This document shows positions 1-7,634 of a stretch of 64,000 bases of DNA, piece after piece. The stretch is from the NCBI GenBank assembly GCA_016699675.1, contig CP064985.1, positions 4,216,001 to 4,280,000 of the forward strand, read 5' to 3'. The notes under the pieces were generated by a model. That model searched no databases and was not told the origin of the DNA. It saw only the letters and a list, made by a program, of their open reading frames with translations. Numbering within the stretch: position 1 is the first letter of the stretch; each line of letters begins with the position of its first letter. The DNA comes from Austwickia sp. GTDB lineage: Bacteria > Actinomycetota > Actinomycetes > Actinomycetales > Dermatophilaceae. The position numbers and the translations under genes are program-made.

Positions 1-350
1 ACGCCGAAGCCGATCGGGATGCCCGAGGCCGTCGAGACCCGGGACAGGCCCTGGGTGACGGACTGCGCGACGTACTCGAAGTGCGGCGTGCCGCCCTTGA
101 GGATGATGCCGAGCGCGACCAGCGCGTCGTACGGCTTGCGAACCACCCGCGCGCACACAACCGGCAGCTCGAACGCCCCGGGCGTGCGGATGATCTCGGG
201 GTCGGCGACGCCGTGCTCGGACAGGGCGAGCTGGGCGCCGGCGAGCATGCCGTCCATGTACGTCGGGTGCCAGCGCGCGGCCACGATGGCGACGCGCAGG
301 CCACTCGCGTCGCCGACCCATCCGGCGTACTGGTCCCGCTCCTGCCCCAT
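1..350 (-). CDS. ribH: Second 6,7-dimethyl-8-ribityllumazine synthase paralogue (3' end outside window)
   Basis: The visible N-terminal 116 residues match lumazine synthase, which condenses 5-amino-6-ribitylaminouracil with dihydroxybutanone phosphate in riboflavin synthesis. They contain the AARWHPTY substrate-loop region, GAFELPV and the GGTPHFEYV motif with its catalytic His. The ATG at 350 has a GGAGG six bases upstream. It lies 123 bp after ribM, in the same orientation as the rib operon, whose own ribH at 1193-1702 is complete. Seen differences from that copy are ILKGGT instead of VIRGGT and AQSVTQGLS after the His motif. Whether both copies are active lumazine synthases is inferred from the retained motifs; the C-terminal half cannot be judged. 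Confidence 0.9.
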   Translation of the reverse strand, partial: MGQERDQYAGWVGDASGLRVAIVAARWHPTYMDGMLAGAQLALSEHGVADPEIIRTPGAFELPVVCARVVRKPYDALVALGIILKGGTPHFEYVAQSVTQGLSRVSTASGIPIGFG

Positions 351-473
351 CGGGCCCTCCCCGTCTGCGGTCGCCGTGGGCGACCCTGGGCGCGCCACGT
401 CGGCGCACGTCTCGACGGCCCCATCGGCAGGTGTACCCCTGAGCCTGAGCGGGATTCCGGGCGCGGGTTGGCC

Positions 474-1193
474 TCAGCCGCTGACGGGGGCGGCGTCGGG
501 GTCGGCGATCGGCGTGCCGTCCGCGCGCTCGGTCCGCGACGCCCGCAGCCACACGAAGAAGCCGTAGATCACCAGGCCGCCGTAGACGGCGTAGAGCACG
601 GCGCTGGGGTAGTACGCCGAGTGCCACAGCAGCGGCACCCCGATGAGGTCCACGCCAATCCAGCACAGCCAGAAGTCATTCCAGCCGCGGGCCATCGCGA
701 AGGTCGCCACGATCGAGCCCATGAAGATCCAGGCGTCGGTCCAGTAGTACCAGTCCGGCGCCGGCCACCCGGCCCCGACCTTGGCGAACACGGCCTGCGC
801 GACCAGCACCCCGAGCAGCCACGCGGCCAGGTAGCCGGCGCGCTCCCGCCCGCTGGCCCAGCGCGGCGTGATCGCCGGCGCGTCCTTGGCCCGGCCGGCA
901 CGCGCCTGATTCCACCGCCACCAGCCGTAGACGCTGGTGATGATGAAGAACACCTGGCGGGCGGACTGGCCGAACAGCGGGTGCCGGCCGTCGTCGACGG
1001 ACAGCGCCGTGCCGAAGAAGACCGTGAAGAGGATGACGTTGCCGACGATCCCGATCGGCCAGGCCCACACCCGGCGCCGCAGCCCGCCGATGGCGGAGGC
1101 GAATCCGAAGAGGTTGCCGATGATCTCGCGCCAATACAGCGGGTAGCCGCCGACGGAGATCTTGGCCTCGAACAGTTGCCGCAGGAGATCCAT
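474..1193 (-). CDS. ribM: PnuC-family riboflavin transporter RibM/PnuX-like
   Basis: A polytopic membrane protein of 239 residues of the PnuC vitamin-transporter family, with several Trp/Tyr-rich helices (for example VYGWWRWNQ, DWYYWTDAW, WNDFWLCWIG). PnuC proteins move nicotinamide riboside, but homologues inside actinobacterial riboflavin operons (RibM/PnuX of Streptomyces davawensis and Corynebacterium glutamicum) carry riboflavin. Its place between two ribH genes downstream of an FMN riboswitch favours riboflavin uptake by facilitated diffusion in the cytoplasmic membrane. The ATG at 1193 overlaps the ribH stop (TGATG), implying translational coupling; a GTG three bases upstream is an alternative. 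Substrate is inferred from context. Confidence 0.87.
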   Translation of the reverse strand: MDLLRQLFEAKISVGGYPLYWREIIGNLFGFASAIGGLRRRVWAWPIGIVGNVILFTVFFGTALSVDDGRHPLFGQSARQVFFIITSVYGWWRWNQARAGRAKDAPAITPRWASGRERAGYLAAWLLGVLVAQAVFAKVGAGWPAPDWYYWTDAWIFMGSIVATFAMARGWNDFWLCWIGVDLIGVPLLWHSAYYPSAVLYAVYGGLVIYGFFVWLRASRTERADGTPIADPDAAPVSG

Positions 1194-1702
1194 CACGATC
1201 CGTCCCCGAAGTCGGCGAAGTCGGCCGCGCTGGCGCGGTGGGCGCGGGCCAGGGTGGCGGCCATGACGACCGCGGCCTGGGCCGCCTCGTAGCCCTTGTC
1301 CTCCCGCGAGCCGGGAAGGCCGGCGCGGTCGAGCGCCTGCTGCTCGTCATCGCAGGTCAGCAGCCCGAAGCCGATCGGCGTCCCGGTGTTGACCGCGACC
1401 TGGGTCAGGCCGAGGGTGGCGCCGGAGCAGACGTACTCGAAGTGCGGCGTCCCGCCGCGGATGACCACGCCCAGGGCGACGAGCGCGTCGTACGTCGCTG
1501 CCAGGCGCGCGCACGCGACCGGCAGCTCGAAGCTGCCCGGGACGCGGACCAGCGTGATGTCGTCGCAACGCGCCTCGGTGAGGGCCCGGGTAGCGCCGTC
1601 GATGAGGCCGCCCATCACCTCCTCGTGCCACGTGGACGCGACGAGCGCGACGCGCAGCCCGCTCCCGTCCGCCGCGAGCTGGGGGGAACCGTGCCCGGCC
1701 AT
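1193..1702 (-). CDS. ribH: 6,7-dimethyl-8-ribityllumazine synthase
   Basis: Complete lumazine synthase of 169 residues, the penultimate enzyme of riboflavin synthesis. Landmarks in order are the ASTWHEE substrate loop, VPGSFELPVACARL, VIRGGTPHFEYVC with the catalytic His, GTPIGFGLLTC and the AGLPGSREDKG phosphate-binding segment. The sequence resembles the M. tuberculosis enzyme across its length. The ATG at 1702 begins two bases after the ribBA stop and its own stop overlaps the ribM start, so it is the middle of the operon. A second, divergent copy follows ribM at the window edge. Confidence 0.96.
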   Translation of the reverse strand: MAGHGSPQLAADGSGLRVALVASTWHEEVMGGLIDGATRALTEARCDDITLVRVPGSFELPVACARLAATYDALVALGVVIRGGTPHFEYVCSGATLGLTQVAVNTGTPIGFGLLTCDDEQQALDRAGLPGSREDKGYEAAQAAVVMAATLARAHRASAADFADFGDGS

Positions 1703-1704
1703 GA

Positions 1705-3102
1705 TCAACCTTCCATCGTGAGGGGAGAGCGGGTGGTGCAGGCGGCCAGCGGAGCGCCCCGCCCGGGGCCGGCGATCAGGTGGCCCATCCGGTCCCGCTT
1801 GGTGGCGAGATAGGCCGCGTTGGCGGGGTTGGGGCTGACGTGCAGGGGGCGGCGGTCGACGACGTCCAGGCCTGCCGCGCGCAGCGCGGCGACCTTGTCG
1901 GGATTGTTCGTGAGCAGCACCAGGCTGCGCACCCCGAGGTCGGCCAGGACGTCGGCGGCCCCGCCGTACTCCCGGTCGTCCACCGGCAGCCCCAGCCGCA
2001 GCTGCGCATCGACGGTGTCCGCGCCGCCGTCCTGCAGGTGATACGCGGCGAGCTTGGCGAGAAGGCCGACCCCGCGGCCCTCGTGGCCGCGCACGTAGAC
2101 CACGACGCCGCCCTCCGCGGCCACGGCCGCCAGCGCCGCCTGCAGCTGCGGGCCGCAGTCGCAGCGCAGCGAGCCGAACGAGTCGCCGGTGAGGCACTCG
2201 GAGTGCACCCGCACCACGGGCGGCCGCCCGACCGGGGTCGCCCCCAGAGGGCTGATCAGGGCCACGAGCTCGGCGCCGGTGTCGCGGTCGGCGTAGCCGA
2301 CGATGCGGAAGGTGCCGTACGGCGTGGGCAGCGCCGCCTCCTCGCCCCGCTCCACCCGCTCCACCCGCTCCACCCGCGAGGGCACCGGGCGAGACGCGGT
2401 CACCCTCGCCGGGCCGGCGTGGAGGGTGCCGGCGTCGGCCGCGCCCGCCTCGGCCGGGCCGGCGTCGGTCGCGCAGACTCCGAGAGGGTCATGGCTACGC
2501 CGCCAGGCGATGAGGTCCGCGATCGTCAGCACAGGCAGGGCGTGCTCGGCGCCGAGGGCGAGGACCTGCGGGGTCCGCATCATCGTGCCGTCGTCGTTGA
2601 CCAGCTCCCCGATGGCCCCCACCGGCGCCAGCCCCGCGAGGCGGGCCAGGTCGACCGCCGCCTCGGTGTGCCCGGCCCGCTCCAGGACGCCGCCCGGACG
2701 GGCCCGCAGCGGCACCACGTGGCCGGGCCGGATGAGGTCGCTCGCCCGGGTGGTCGGGTCGGCGAGCAGCCGGATCGTGTGGGTCCGGTCGGCGGCGCTG
2801 ATGCCGGTGCTGATGCCGGCCGCGGCGTCGCAGGTGATCGTGTACGCCGTCCGCCGCGGGTCCTGGTTGTCCGCGACCATGGGCGGCAGCTCCAGGGCGT
2901 CGGCGCGCGCGTCGGTCATCGGGGCGCACAGGTAGCCGGAGCTGTGCCGGATCGTCCAGGCCAGCCACGGCGCCGTCAGCGTTTCGGCGGCCAGGATGAC
3001 GTCGCCCTCGTTCTCGCGATCCGCGTCGTCGAGCACGAGCACCGGGCGCCCCGCCCGCAGCGCGGCCAGGCCGTCCTCGACACTCGAAAACCCGGCGGTC
3101 AT
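1705..3102 (-). CDS. ribBA: Bifunctional 3,4-dihydroxy-2-butanone-4-phosphate synthase / GTP cyclohydrolase II
   Basis: A 465-residue fusion catalysing both entry reactions of riboflavin synthesis. Residues 1-205 are the DHBP synthase with the acidic loop DDADRENEGD (25-34) and HTEA (145-148). Residues 260-465 are GTP cyclohydrolase II with the zinc cysteines C303, C314 and C316 in SECLTGDSFGSLRCDC and the YVRGHEGRG motif. Between them is an unusually long Ala/Pro/Glu linker (about 210-258) that includes a triple VER repeat coded by a GC-rich 9-bp repeat. The ATG overlaps the ribE stop (ATGA). Both domains keep the recognisable catalytic residues, so both activities are expected. Confidence 0.95.
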   Translation of the reverse strand: MTAGFSSVEDGLAALRAGRPVLVLDDADRENEGDVILAAETLTAPWLAWTIRHSSGYLCAPMTDARADALELPPMVADNQDPRRTAYTITCDAAAGISTGISAADRTHTIRLLADPTTRASDLIRPGHVVPLRARPGGVLERAGHTEAAVDLARLAGLAPVGAIGELVNDDGTMMRTPQVLALGAEHALPVLTIADLIAWRRSHDPLGVCATDAGPAEAGAADAGTLHAGPARVTASRPVPSRVERVERVERGEEAALPTPYGTFRIVGYADRDTGAELVALISPLGATPVGRPPVVRVHSECLTGDSFGSLRCDCGPQLQAALAAVAAEGGVVVYVRGHEGRGVGLLAKLAAYHLQDGGADTVDAQLRLGLPVDDREYGGAADVLADLGVRSLVLLTNNPDKVAALRAAGLDVVDRRPLHVSPNPANAAYLATKRDRMGHLIAGPGRGAPLAACTTRSPLTMEG

Positions 3103-3710
3103 GAGGTCGCCACCTCGGCGTAACGCGTGGCCAGCAACCGCTCGACGTACTTCGCCAGCACGTCCACCTCCACGTTCACCGTGCCCCCCACCGGCAGCGC
3201 CCCGAGCGTGGTGAGCTCCAGCGTCGTCGGGATGAGGCTGACGTCGAACTCGTCGTCGGCCAGGCGGGACACCGTGAGCGACACCCCATCGAGGGTGATG
3301 GAGCCCTTGTGCACGACGTACGGCGCAAGCGCCGCCGGCAACGCGAACGTCACCACCTCCCAGTTCTCGCCCGGCTGACGGCGCAGGCAGGTCGCCGTGG
3401 CGTCGACGTGGCCCTGCACGACGTGCCCGCCGAACCGGCCATCCGCGCGCATCGCCCGCTCCAGATTGACAGGGCTGCCCGGCTGCAGCGCCCCGAGGCT
3501 GCTGCGGTCGAGGCTCTCCTGCATGACGTCCACGGTGAAGGTGGCCTCGTCGTGGCCGGTCACCGTGAGGCACACCCCGTTGACGGCGATGGACGCGCCG
3601 TGCCGGGCGTCCGTGACGACCGTCGGCCCGTGCACCCGCAGCACGACCGAGTCCGGCCCGCGCTCGATCGCCTCGACCCGTCCGAGTTCCTCGACGATTC
3701 CGGTGAACAT
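3099..3710 (-). CDS. ribE: Riboflavin synthase, alpha subunit
   Basis: Trimeric riboflavin synthase of 203 residues, which dismutates two 6,7-dimethyl-8-ribityllumazine molecules to riboflavin. It begins with the near-invariant MFTGIVEELG and shows the two internally repeated lumazine-binding barrels, each with its NGVCLTV or DGVSLTV turn (SIAVNGVCLTV and SITLDGVSLTV) and a GGHVVQGHVD segment. The start is directly adjacent to the ribD TAG stop and its stop overlaps the ribBA ATG, consistent with coupled translation along the operon. Length and motif order are those of the family. Confidence 0.96.
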   Translation of the reverse strand: MFTGIVEELGRVEAIERGPDSVVLRVHGPTVVTDARHGASIAVNGVCLTVTGHDEATFTVDVMQESLDRSSLGALQPGSPVNLERAMRADGRFGGHVVQGHVDATATCLRRQPGENWEVVTFALPAALAPYVVHKGSITLDGVSLTVSRLADDEFDVSLIPTTLELTTLGALPVGGTVNVEVDVLAKYVERLLATRYAEVATS

Positions 3711-4847
3711 CTAGCTCGCCTCCTGTGTTGCTCCGGCCGCCGCGAAGCTCGCGGAGGGCGCCGCCGGCGCGGCGGTCGCCCCGGTTTGCGCCGGGTGGGT
3801 GGTGCGGTCGGCTGCGGCCCGGGCGGGTCGCAGGGTGAGTCGTACGTCATCGCCGACGGCCTCGGCCTGGGCCAGCCGAAGCCGGTACGCCGCGGCCAGG
3901 GTGCCCACCCCCAGGTCGCCGACCGCGGCCGGGCCCGCGCCCAGCAGGACCGGCGCGACATAGGCCAGGACCTCGTCGACGGCGTCGGCGCGCAGGAAGG
4001 CCGCGGCCAGGGTCGGTCCGCCCTCCAGCCACACGTGCCGGATGCCGCGCTCATGCAGAGCGGCGAGCGCCGCCTCCGGGTCGTGGGTGCGGACCTGCAG
4101 CGTGGGGGCGTCGCCGTCGAGCACGCGCGCGGTGGGCGGAAGGTCACGCCGGCCGACCACGACGCGCAGCGGCTGCCGACCGACCAAGCGGCCCGCGGCG
4201 TCGCGCACCGTGAGCCGCGGGTCGTCGGCCAGGGCCGTCCCGGTGCCGACGACGATGGCGCCGCACTCCGCCCGCCGCGCGTGCACGTCCGCGCGCGCCG
4301 CCGGACCGGTGATCCACTGGCTCGTGCCGTCCGCGGCGGCCGACCGGCCGTCGAGGCTGGCCGCGAACTTCCAGGTCACAAAGGGTCGGCCGAGCTCCAT
4401 CGCCGCGCTCCAGGCGGCGTTCAGCGCCCGGGCGTCGGCTTCGAAGAGGCCCTGCTCGACCGCGACCCCGGCGGCACGCAGGGTGTGGGCGCCCCCGGCC
4501 GCCGTCGGATTGGGGTCGGGCTGGGCGTAGACCACCCGGGCGACGCCCGCGGCGACCAGGGCCCTGCTGCAGGGTCCGGTGCGGCCGACGTGGTCGCAGG
4601 GCTCGAGCGTCACGTACGCCGTACCGCCCCGCGCCCGCTCCCCCGCCTCGTCGAGCGCGGCGACCTCCGCGTGCCGCGTGCCCGCCCCACGGTGGTGCCC
4701 GACACCGACGACGGTGCCGTCCACGGCCGTGATGACGGCCCCGACGCGCGGGTTGGGATCGCCGAGGGGCCCGCGGGCGGCGGCCTTCAGCGCGAGGCGC
4801 ATAGCTCGTACGTCGTCGCGTCGCCAGCCCCGCCCGGCCGTGCTCAT
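3711..4847 (-). CDS. ribD: Bifunctional pyrimidine deaminase / 5-amino-6-ribosylaminouracil reductase
   Basis: First gene of the operon, 378 residues. The N-terminal deaminase has the zinc ligands H59 and E61 (HAEVAAL) and C84 and C93 (EPCDHVGRTGPC). The C-terminal NADPH-dependent reductase starts near residue 150 with RPFVTWKFAASLDGR and contains TSQWITGP and the LEGGPTLAAAFL loop. The last 40 residues are a low-complexity Ala/Pro tail beyond the reductase. The ATG at 4847 is followed by a normal deaminase N-terminus; longer in-frame extensions upstream run through the riboswitch leader and were rejected. The 273-nt leader holds a 12-bp hairpin and an FMN riboswitch, so expression should fall when FMN is abundant. 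Confidence 0.94.
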   Translation of the reverse strand: MSTAGRGWRRDDVRAMRLALKAAARGPLGDPNPRVGAVITAVDGTVVGVGHHRGAGTRHAEVAALDEAGERARGGTAYVTLEPCDHVGRTGPCSRALVAAGVARVVYAQPDPNPTAAGGAHTLRAAGVAVEQGLFEADARALNAAWSAAMELGRPFVTWKFAASLDGRSAAADGTSQWITGPAARADVHARRAECGAIVVGTGTALADDPRLTVRDAAGRLVGRQPLRVVVGRRDLPPTARVLDGDAPTLQVRTHDPEAALAALHERGIRHVWLEGGPTLAAAFLRADAVDEVLAYVAPVLLGAGPAAVGDLGVGTLAAAYRLRLAQAEAVGDDVRLTLRPARAAADRTTHPAQTGATAAPAAPSASFAAAGATQEAS

Positions 4848-5032
4848 CGGACCACCCTCCGCTCGCCACGCTGTCGGCACCGGGCGTGGGATCGACCCGG
4901 TCGGCGGGCTCCGGGGGTGGTGGTCGGGTCGCGCGTGGGTCGGGCGCGTCGACCCGCCGTACGGACGCCGCGTGCCGAGGCACGTCGCGGCCACGCGCCC
5001 GGCCCGCTCGCCTGAGCGACCCGGACACGCAT

Positions 5033-5061
5033 CGAGCACGACCCAAGGAGGGTCGTGCTCG
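5033..5061 (-). terminator. Strong leader hairpin between FMN riboswitch and ribD
   Basis: A perfect 12-bp inverted repeat, CGAGCACGACCC / GGGTCGTGCTCG, with a five-base loop. It lies 60 nt downstream of the FMN aptamer and about 185 nt before ribD. No U-tract follows it on the minus strand, so it is either a U-less actinobacterial terminator or part of the riboswitch expression platform. The pairing is seen directly; its role is inferred from position. Confidence 0.6.
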
Positions 5062-5120
5062 CGACGGACCGACGACACCGCACCCGGCGTCGCCAACGGA
5101 TCACCCTCGCGGGCGATCAC

Positions 5121-5255
5121 GTGCTGCCTCCCATCCGGACTTTCACCGTCGGTCCCGGAGTTCCACCGGGTCCACCGCCGCCTCGCGAGCGAGACGAACG
5201 GGTCGCGGACTGTCACCGCCGGCTCGGAGTTTCACCGACCCCGGAGCACGTTGAA
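5121..5255 (-). ncRNA. FMN riboswitch (RFN element)
   Basis: Reading the minus strand, the conserved aptamer blocks occur in order: GGGGTCGGTGAAACTCCGAG, CCGGCGGTGACAGTCCGCGA, GACCCGGTGGAACTCCGGGA, CCGACGGTGAAAGTCCGGAT and GGGAGGCAGCAC. These match the RFN consensus that binds FMN and represses riboflavin genes. The variable stem lies between the second and third blocks. It heads the ribD-ribE-ribBA-ribH-ribM transcript. This is the main content of the 648-bp stretch 4848-5495, which otherwise holds the leader hairpin and the divergent promoter regions of ribD and the plus-strand chitosanase; I see no further gene there. Confidence 0.95.
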
Positions 5256-5258
5256 GCC

Positions 5259-5264
5259 AGTATG
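5259..5264 (-). promoter_or_regulatory. Candidate extended -10 of the riboflavin operon
   Basis: On the minus strand TGGCATACT lies seven bases before the first conserved block of the FMN aptamer; CATACT with an upstream TG fits an extended -10 element. No convincing -35 is visible. The position, just ahead of the riboswitch, is the main support. Confidence 0.35.
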
Positions 5265-5495
5265 CCACCGCGGCGCGACCTGCGGCGGGCGGGGCCGGCT
5301 CTTCGTCCGGGCAGCCCGGCGCCCAGGGCGGACGCCTGACTCCACGGGCCGCCCCGGCTTCAGTCGAGCGTGATCCGGACGAATAGAGCGGCACTACTCG
5401 CGCGTCGTTCCCCCACTCGGCGTCACTCCCCACGGGATGCCGTACGGCGCCTCGGCTGCTGCCCTCCCCACGCCGGCCTCTCGAAACGGAGACCC

Positions 5496-6599
5496 ATGAA
5501 TTCCGCATGCCGTTTTGCCCTGCTCATCGCCGCCTCGACGGGCGCTTTCGCCCTCGCCGTCCCGCTCGCCTCCGCGGACCCGACGTTCCAGACCTCGAGC
5601 CGCAAGTGCCACCACCACTGCCGCTCGATCGGCCGGCACCACTGGACCCCGAAGCCGACGACGCCCCCGACGAAGCCGACCACCGCCCCCACGTCGGCCC
5701 CCACCTCCGCGCCGACGACGGCGCCCACGACTGCCCCCACCTCGGCCCCGACCTCGGCACCGACGACCGACCCGACGTCCGTGCCGACCTCGGCGCCCTC
5801 CGCGACGCCCACCACCGCCCCGTCGACCACGGCCAACCCCGGCACGCGCCGCCCGAGCCTCACCGACCCGACGCTGCACGAGCTCGCGTGGATGCTGATC
5901 TCCTCGGCGGAGAACTCGAACCTCGCCTGGCGGGACAACGTCGGCTACCTCGAGTACAACGTCGAGGGCAACTCTTCCGAGAACCGCGGCTACACCGGCG
6001 GCATCGTCGGCTTCACCAGCAAGACCCACGACATGCTGCTGCTCGTCCAGCAGTACGTCGCCGCCGCCCCGACGAACAACCCGCTGGCCAAGTTCCTCCC
6101 GGCGTTGAAGAACGTGGACGGCACGTCCAGCACGGCCGGACTCGGCTCGGCGTACGTCGCCGCGTGGCGCAGCGCCGCGAGCGACCCGCGCTTCGTGCAG
6201 GCCCAGGTCGACCTGGCCGACTCGATGTACTTCCGCCCCGCCGTCGACCAGGCCAAGTCGGACGGGCTCGGCGCCCTCGGCCAGTTCGCCTACTTCGACG
6301 CGATGGTGATGCACGGTCCGGGCTCCGACTCGCTGAGCTTCGGTGGGATCCGCTCCGCGGCGCTGAAGAAGGCGAAGACGCCCGCTCAGGGCGGCGACGA
6401 GAAGACCTACCTCAACGCCTTCCTCGACGCGCGGGTAGCGGCGATGAAGGCCGAGGAGGGCCACAGCGACGTCTCTCGGGTGGAGACGGCGCAGCGCGTC
6501 TTCCTCAAGAACAGCAACCTCAACCTGTCGCTGCCGCTGACCTGGTCGGTCTACGGCGACAAGTACACAGTCAACGAGATCACGCTGCCGAAGGCTTGA
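5496..6599 (+). CDS. Secreted GH46 chitosanase with long Pro/Thr linker
   Basis: Endo-acting GH46 chitosanase, 367 residues, expected to cut glucosamine polymers outside the cell. Residues 1-27 are a signal peptide ending in ASA. Residues 36-50 are a His/Cys-rich patch (KCHHHCRSIGRHHW), and 51-113 a PTTA/PTSA-type repeat linker likely exposed or glycosylated. The catalytic module spans about 122-367: SSAENS carries the general acid E139, followed by RGYTGGIVGF, ALGQFAYFDAMVMHG and TPAQGGDEKTYL. The second catalytic residue, Asp40 in the Streptomyces N174 enzyme, aligns with E162 after a five-residue insertion. The ATG has GGAGA five bases upstream. It converges with a second chitosanase. Confidence 0.92.
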   Translation: MNSACRFALLIAASTGAFALAVPLASADPTFQTSSRKCHHHCRSIGRHHWTPKPTTPPTKPTTAPTSAPTSAPTTAPTTAPTSAPTSAPTTDPTSVPTSAPSATPTTAPSTTANPGTRRPSLTDPTLHELAWMLISSAENSNLAWRDNVGYLEYNVEGNSSENRGYTGGIVGFTSKTHDMLLLVQQYVAAAPTNNPLAKFLPALKNVDGTSSTAGLGSAYVAAWRSAASDPRFVQAQVDLADSMYFRPAVDQAKSDGLGALGQFAYFDAMVMHGPGSDSLSFGGIRSAALKKAKTPAQGGDEKTYLNAFLDARVAAMKAEEGHSDVSRVETAQRVFLKNSNLNLSLPLTWSVYGDKYTVNEITLPKA

Positions 6600-6641
6600 T
6601 CCGGCACCCGGCACCCCGCCGTGGAGGGGATGCCCGACCGT

Positions 6642-6681
6642 CGCCCGGCGGGGGATCTACTCCTTGATCCCCCGCCGGGCG
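6642..6681. terminator. Bidirectional terminator between the convergent chitosanases
   Basis: A perfect 16-bp inverted repeat (cgcccggcgggggatc / gatcccccgccgggcg) with an eight-base loop, located 43 bp after the plus-strand chitosanase. It overlaps the last codons and stop of the minus-strand chitosanase. Position and symmetry indicate a shared terminator; there is no strong U-tract. Confidence 0.65.
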
Positions 6682-7634
6682 CACTCGTCGGTGGCCAGGA
6701 TCGTGTAGCGGTCCCCGTAGGTCTTCCACTCCAGGGGCAGGTCGAGGGCGAGGTTCCCGGCGTCGAGGAACACCCGCTGCGCGGTGTTGACCCGAGTGGT
6801 GTCCTTGTGGCCCTTCTCCGTCTTCATGGTCGCGACGCGGGCGTCGAGGAAGGCGTCGAGGTAGGCCTTTTCGTCGCCGCCCTGCGCCGGCGGTCGGGCC
6901 GCGGCCGTGGCGTCCCGGCGGATGCGGCCCAGGCCCTTCGCGTCGTCGAGGCCGTGCATCACGGCGGCGTCGACATAGGCGAACTGACCGAGCGGCCCGA
7001 CCCTGTCGGCCTTGGCCAGCGCGACGGCCGGCTGCAGGTAGAGCTTGCGGGTCAGGTCCACCTGGGCCTGGAGAAACCGCTCGTCCTTCGCGGCGCTCGC
7101 CCAAGCCTGTTCGAAGCCCGACCCCAGGCCGGTCCTGCGGGAGCTGCCGTCGACATCGGCCAGCGCCGGAAGGTAGGGACTCAGCGGGTTGCCGGGAGCG
7201 GCGGCGTCGTACGCCCGGACCAGCTCCAGCATGTCGTGGGTCTTGCTGGTGAAGCCGACGATTCCCCCGGTGTAGCCCCGGTTCTCGGCCGCGTTGCCCT
7301 CGACGTTGTACTCCAGGTAGCCGACCTGCTGCTCCCAGCGCAAGGTCGAGTTCTCGGCCGAGGCCACCATCGACAGGACCAGCGTCTCGCCGGCCGGCGA
7401 CGACGGATCGGCGCTGGCCGCTGAGGAGCAGCGGACCCGGTCGTGGTCGCCCTGGGCAGCATTGCCGCTCGCGACCGGCTCGCGGGTGCGCTCCTCGACC
7501 TGCGCGCCGTGCACGCGGCCGAGATGCCAGGTGGCGCCGAACGCCACCAGGATCATCACCAGCGCCCCGGCCATGAGGGCCAGGCGTTGCCTCCCCAAGC
7601 GTGGATCGCGGCTCGCCGGTTCGGCGCCGTTCAC
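6657..7634 (-). CDS. Membrane-anchored GH46 chitosanase
   Basis: A 325-residue GH46 chitosanase whose catalytic part closely matches the neighbouring secreted one (VGYLEYNVEGN, ENRGYTGGIVGF, KTHDMLELV). Residues about 19-37 form one hydrophobic segment without a clear signal-peptidase site, so it is probably tethered outside the membrane; a short spacer (38-80) precedes the catalytic domain. E94 in SAENS is the expected acid; the second catalytic position is E117 rather than Asp, as in the other copy. The GTG start overlaps the acyltransferase stop (GTGA), so it is the last gene of the synthase-acyltransferase-chitosanase operon. That linkage suggests a role in trimming or releasing the polymer made there. 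Confidence 0.9.
   Translation of the reverse strand: MNGAEPASRDPRLGRQRLALMAGALVMILVAFGATWHLGRVHGAQVEERTREPVASGNAAQGDHDRVRCSSAASADPSSPAGETLVLSMVASAENSTLRWEQQVGYLEYNVEGNAAENRGYTGGIVGFTSKTHDMLELVRAYDAAAPGNPLSPYLPALADVDGSSRRTGLGSGFEQAWASAAKDERFLQAQVDLTRKLYLQPAVALAKADRVGPLGQFAYVDAAVMHGLDDAKGLGRIRRDATAAARPPAQGGDEKAYLDAFLDARVATMKTEKGHKDTTRVNTAQRVFLDAGNLALDLPLEWKTYGDRYTILATDECARRGIKE

Noticed and set aside
4848..5216. Longer ribD reading to 5216
   Set aside because: It would translate the riboswitch and leader hairpin; the deaminase domain begins normally from ATG 4847.
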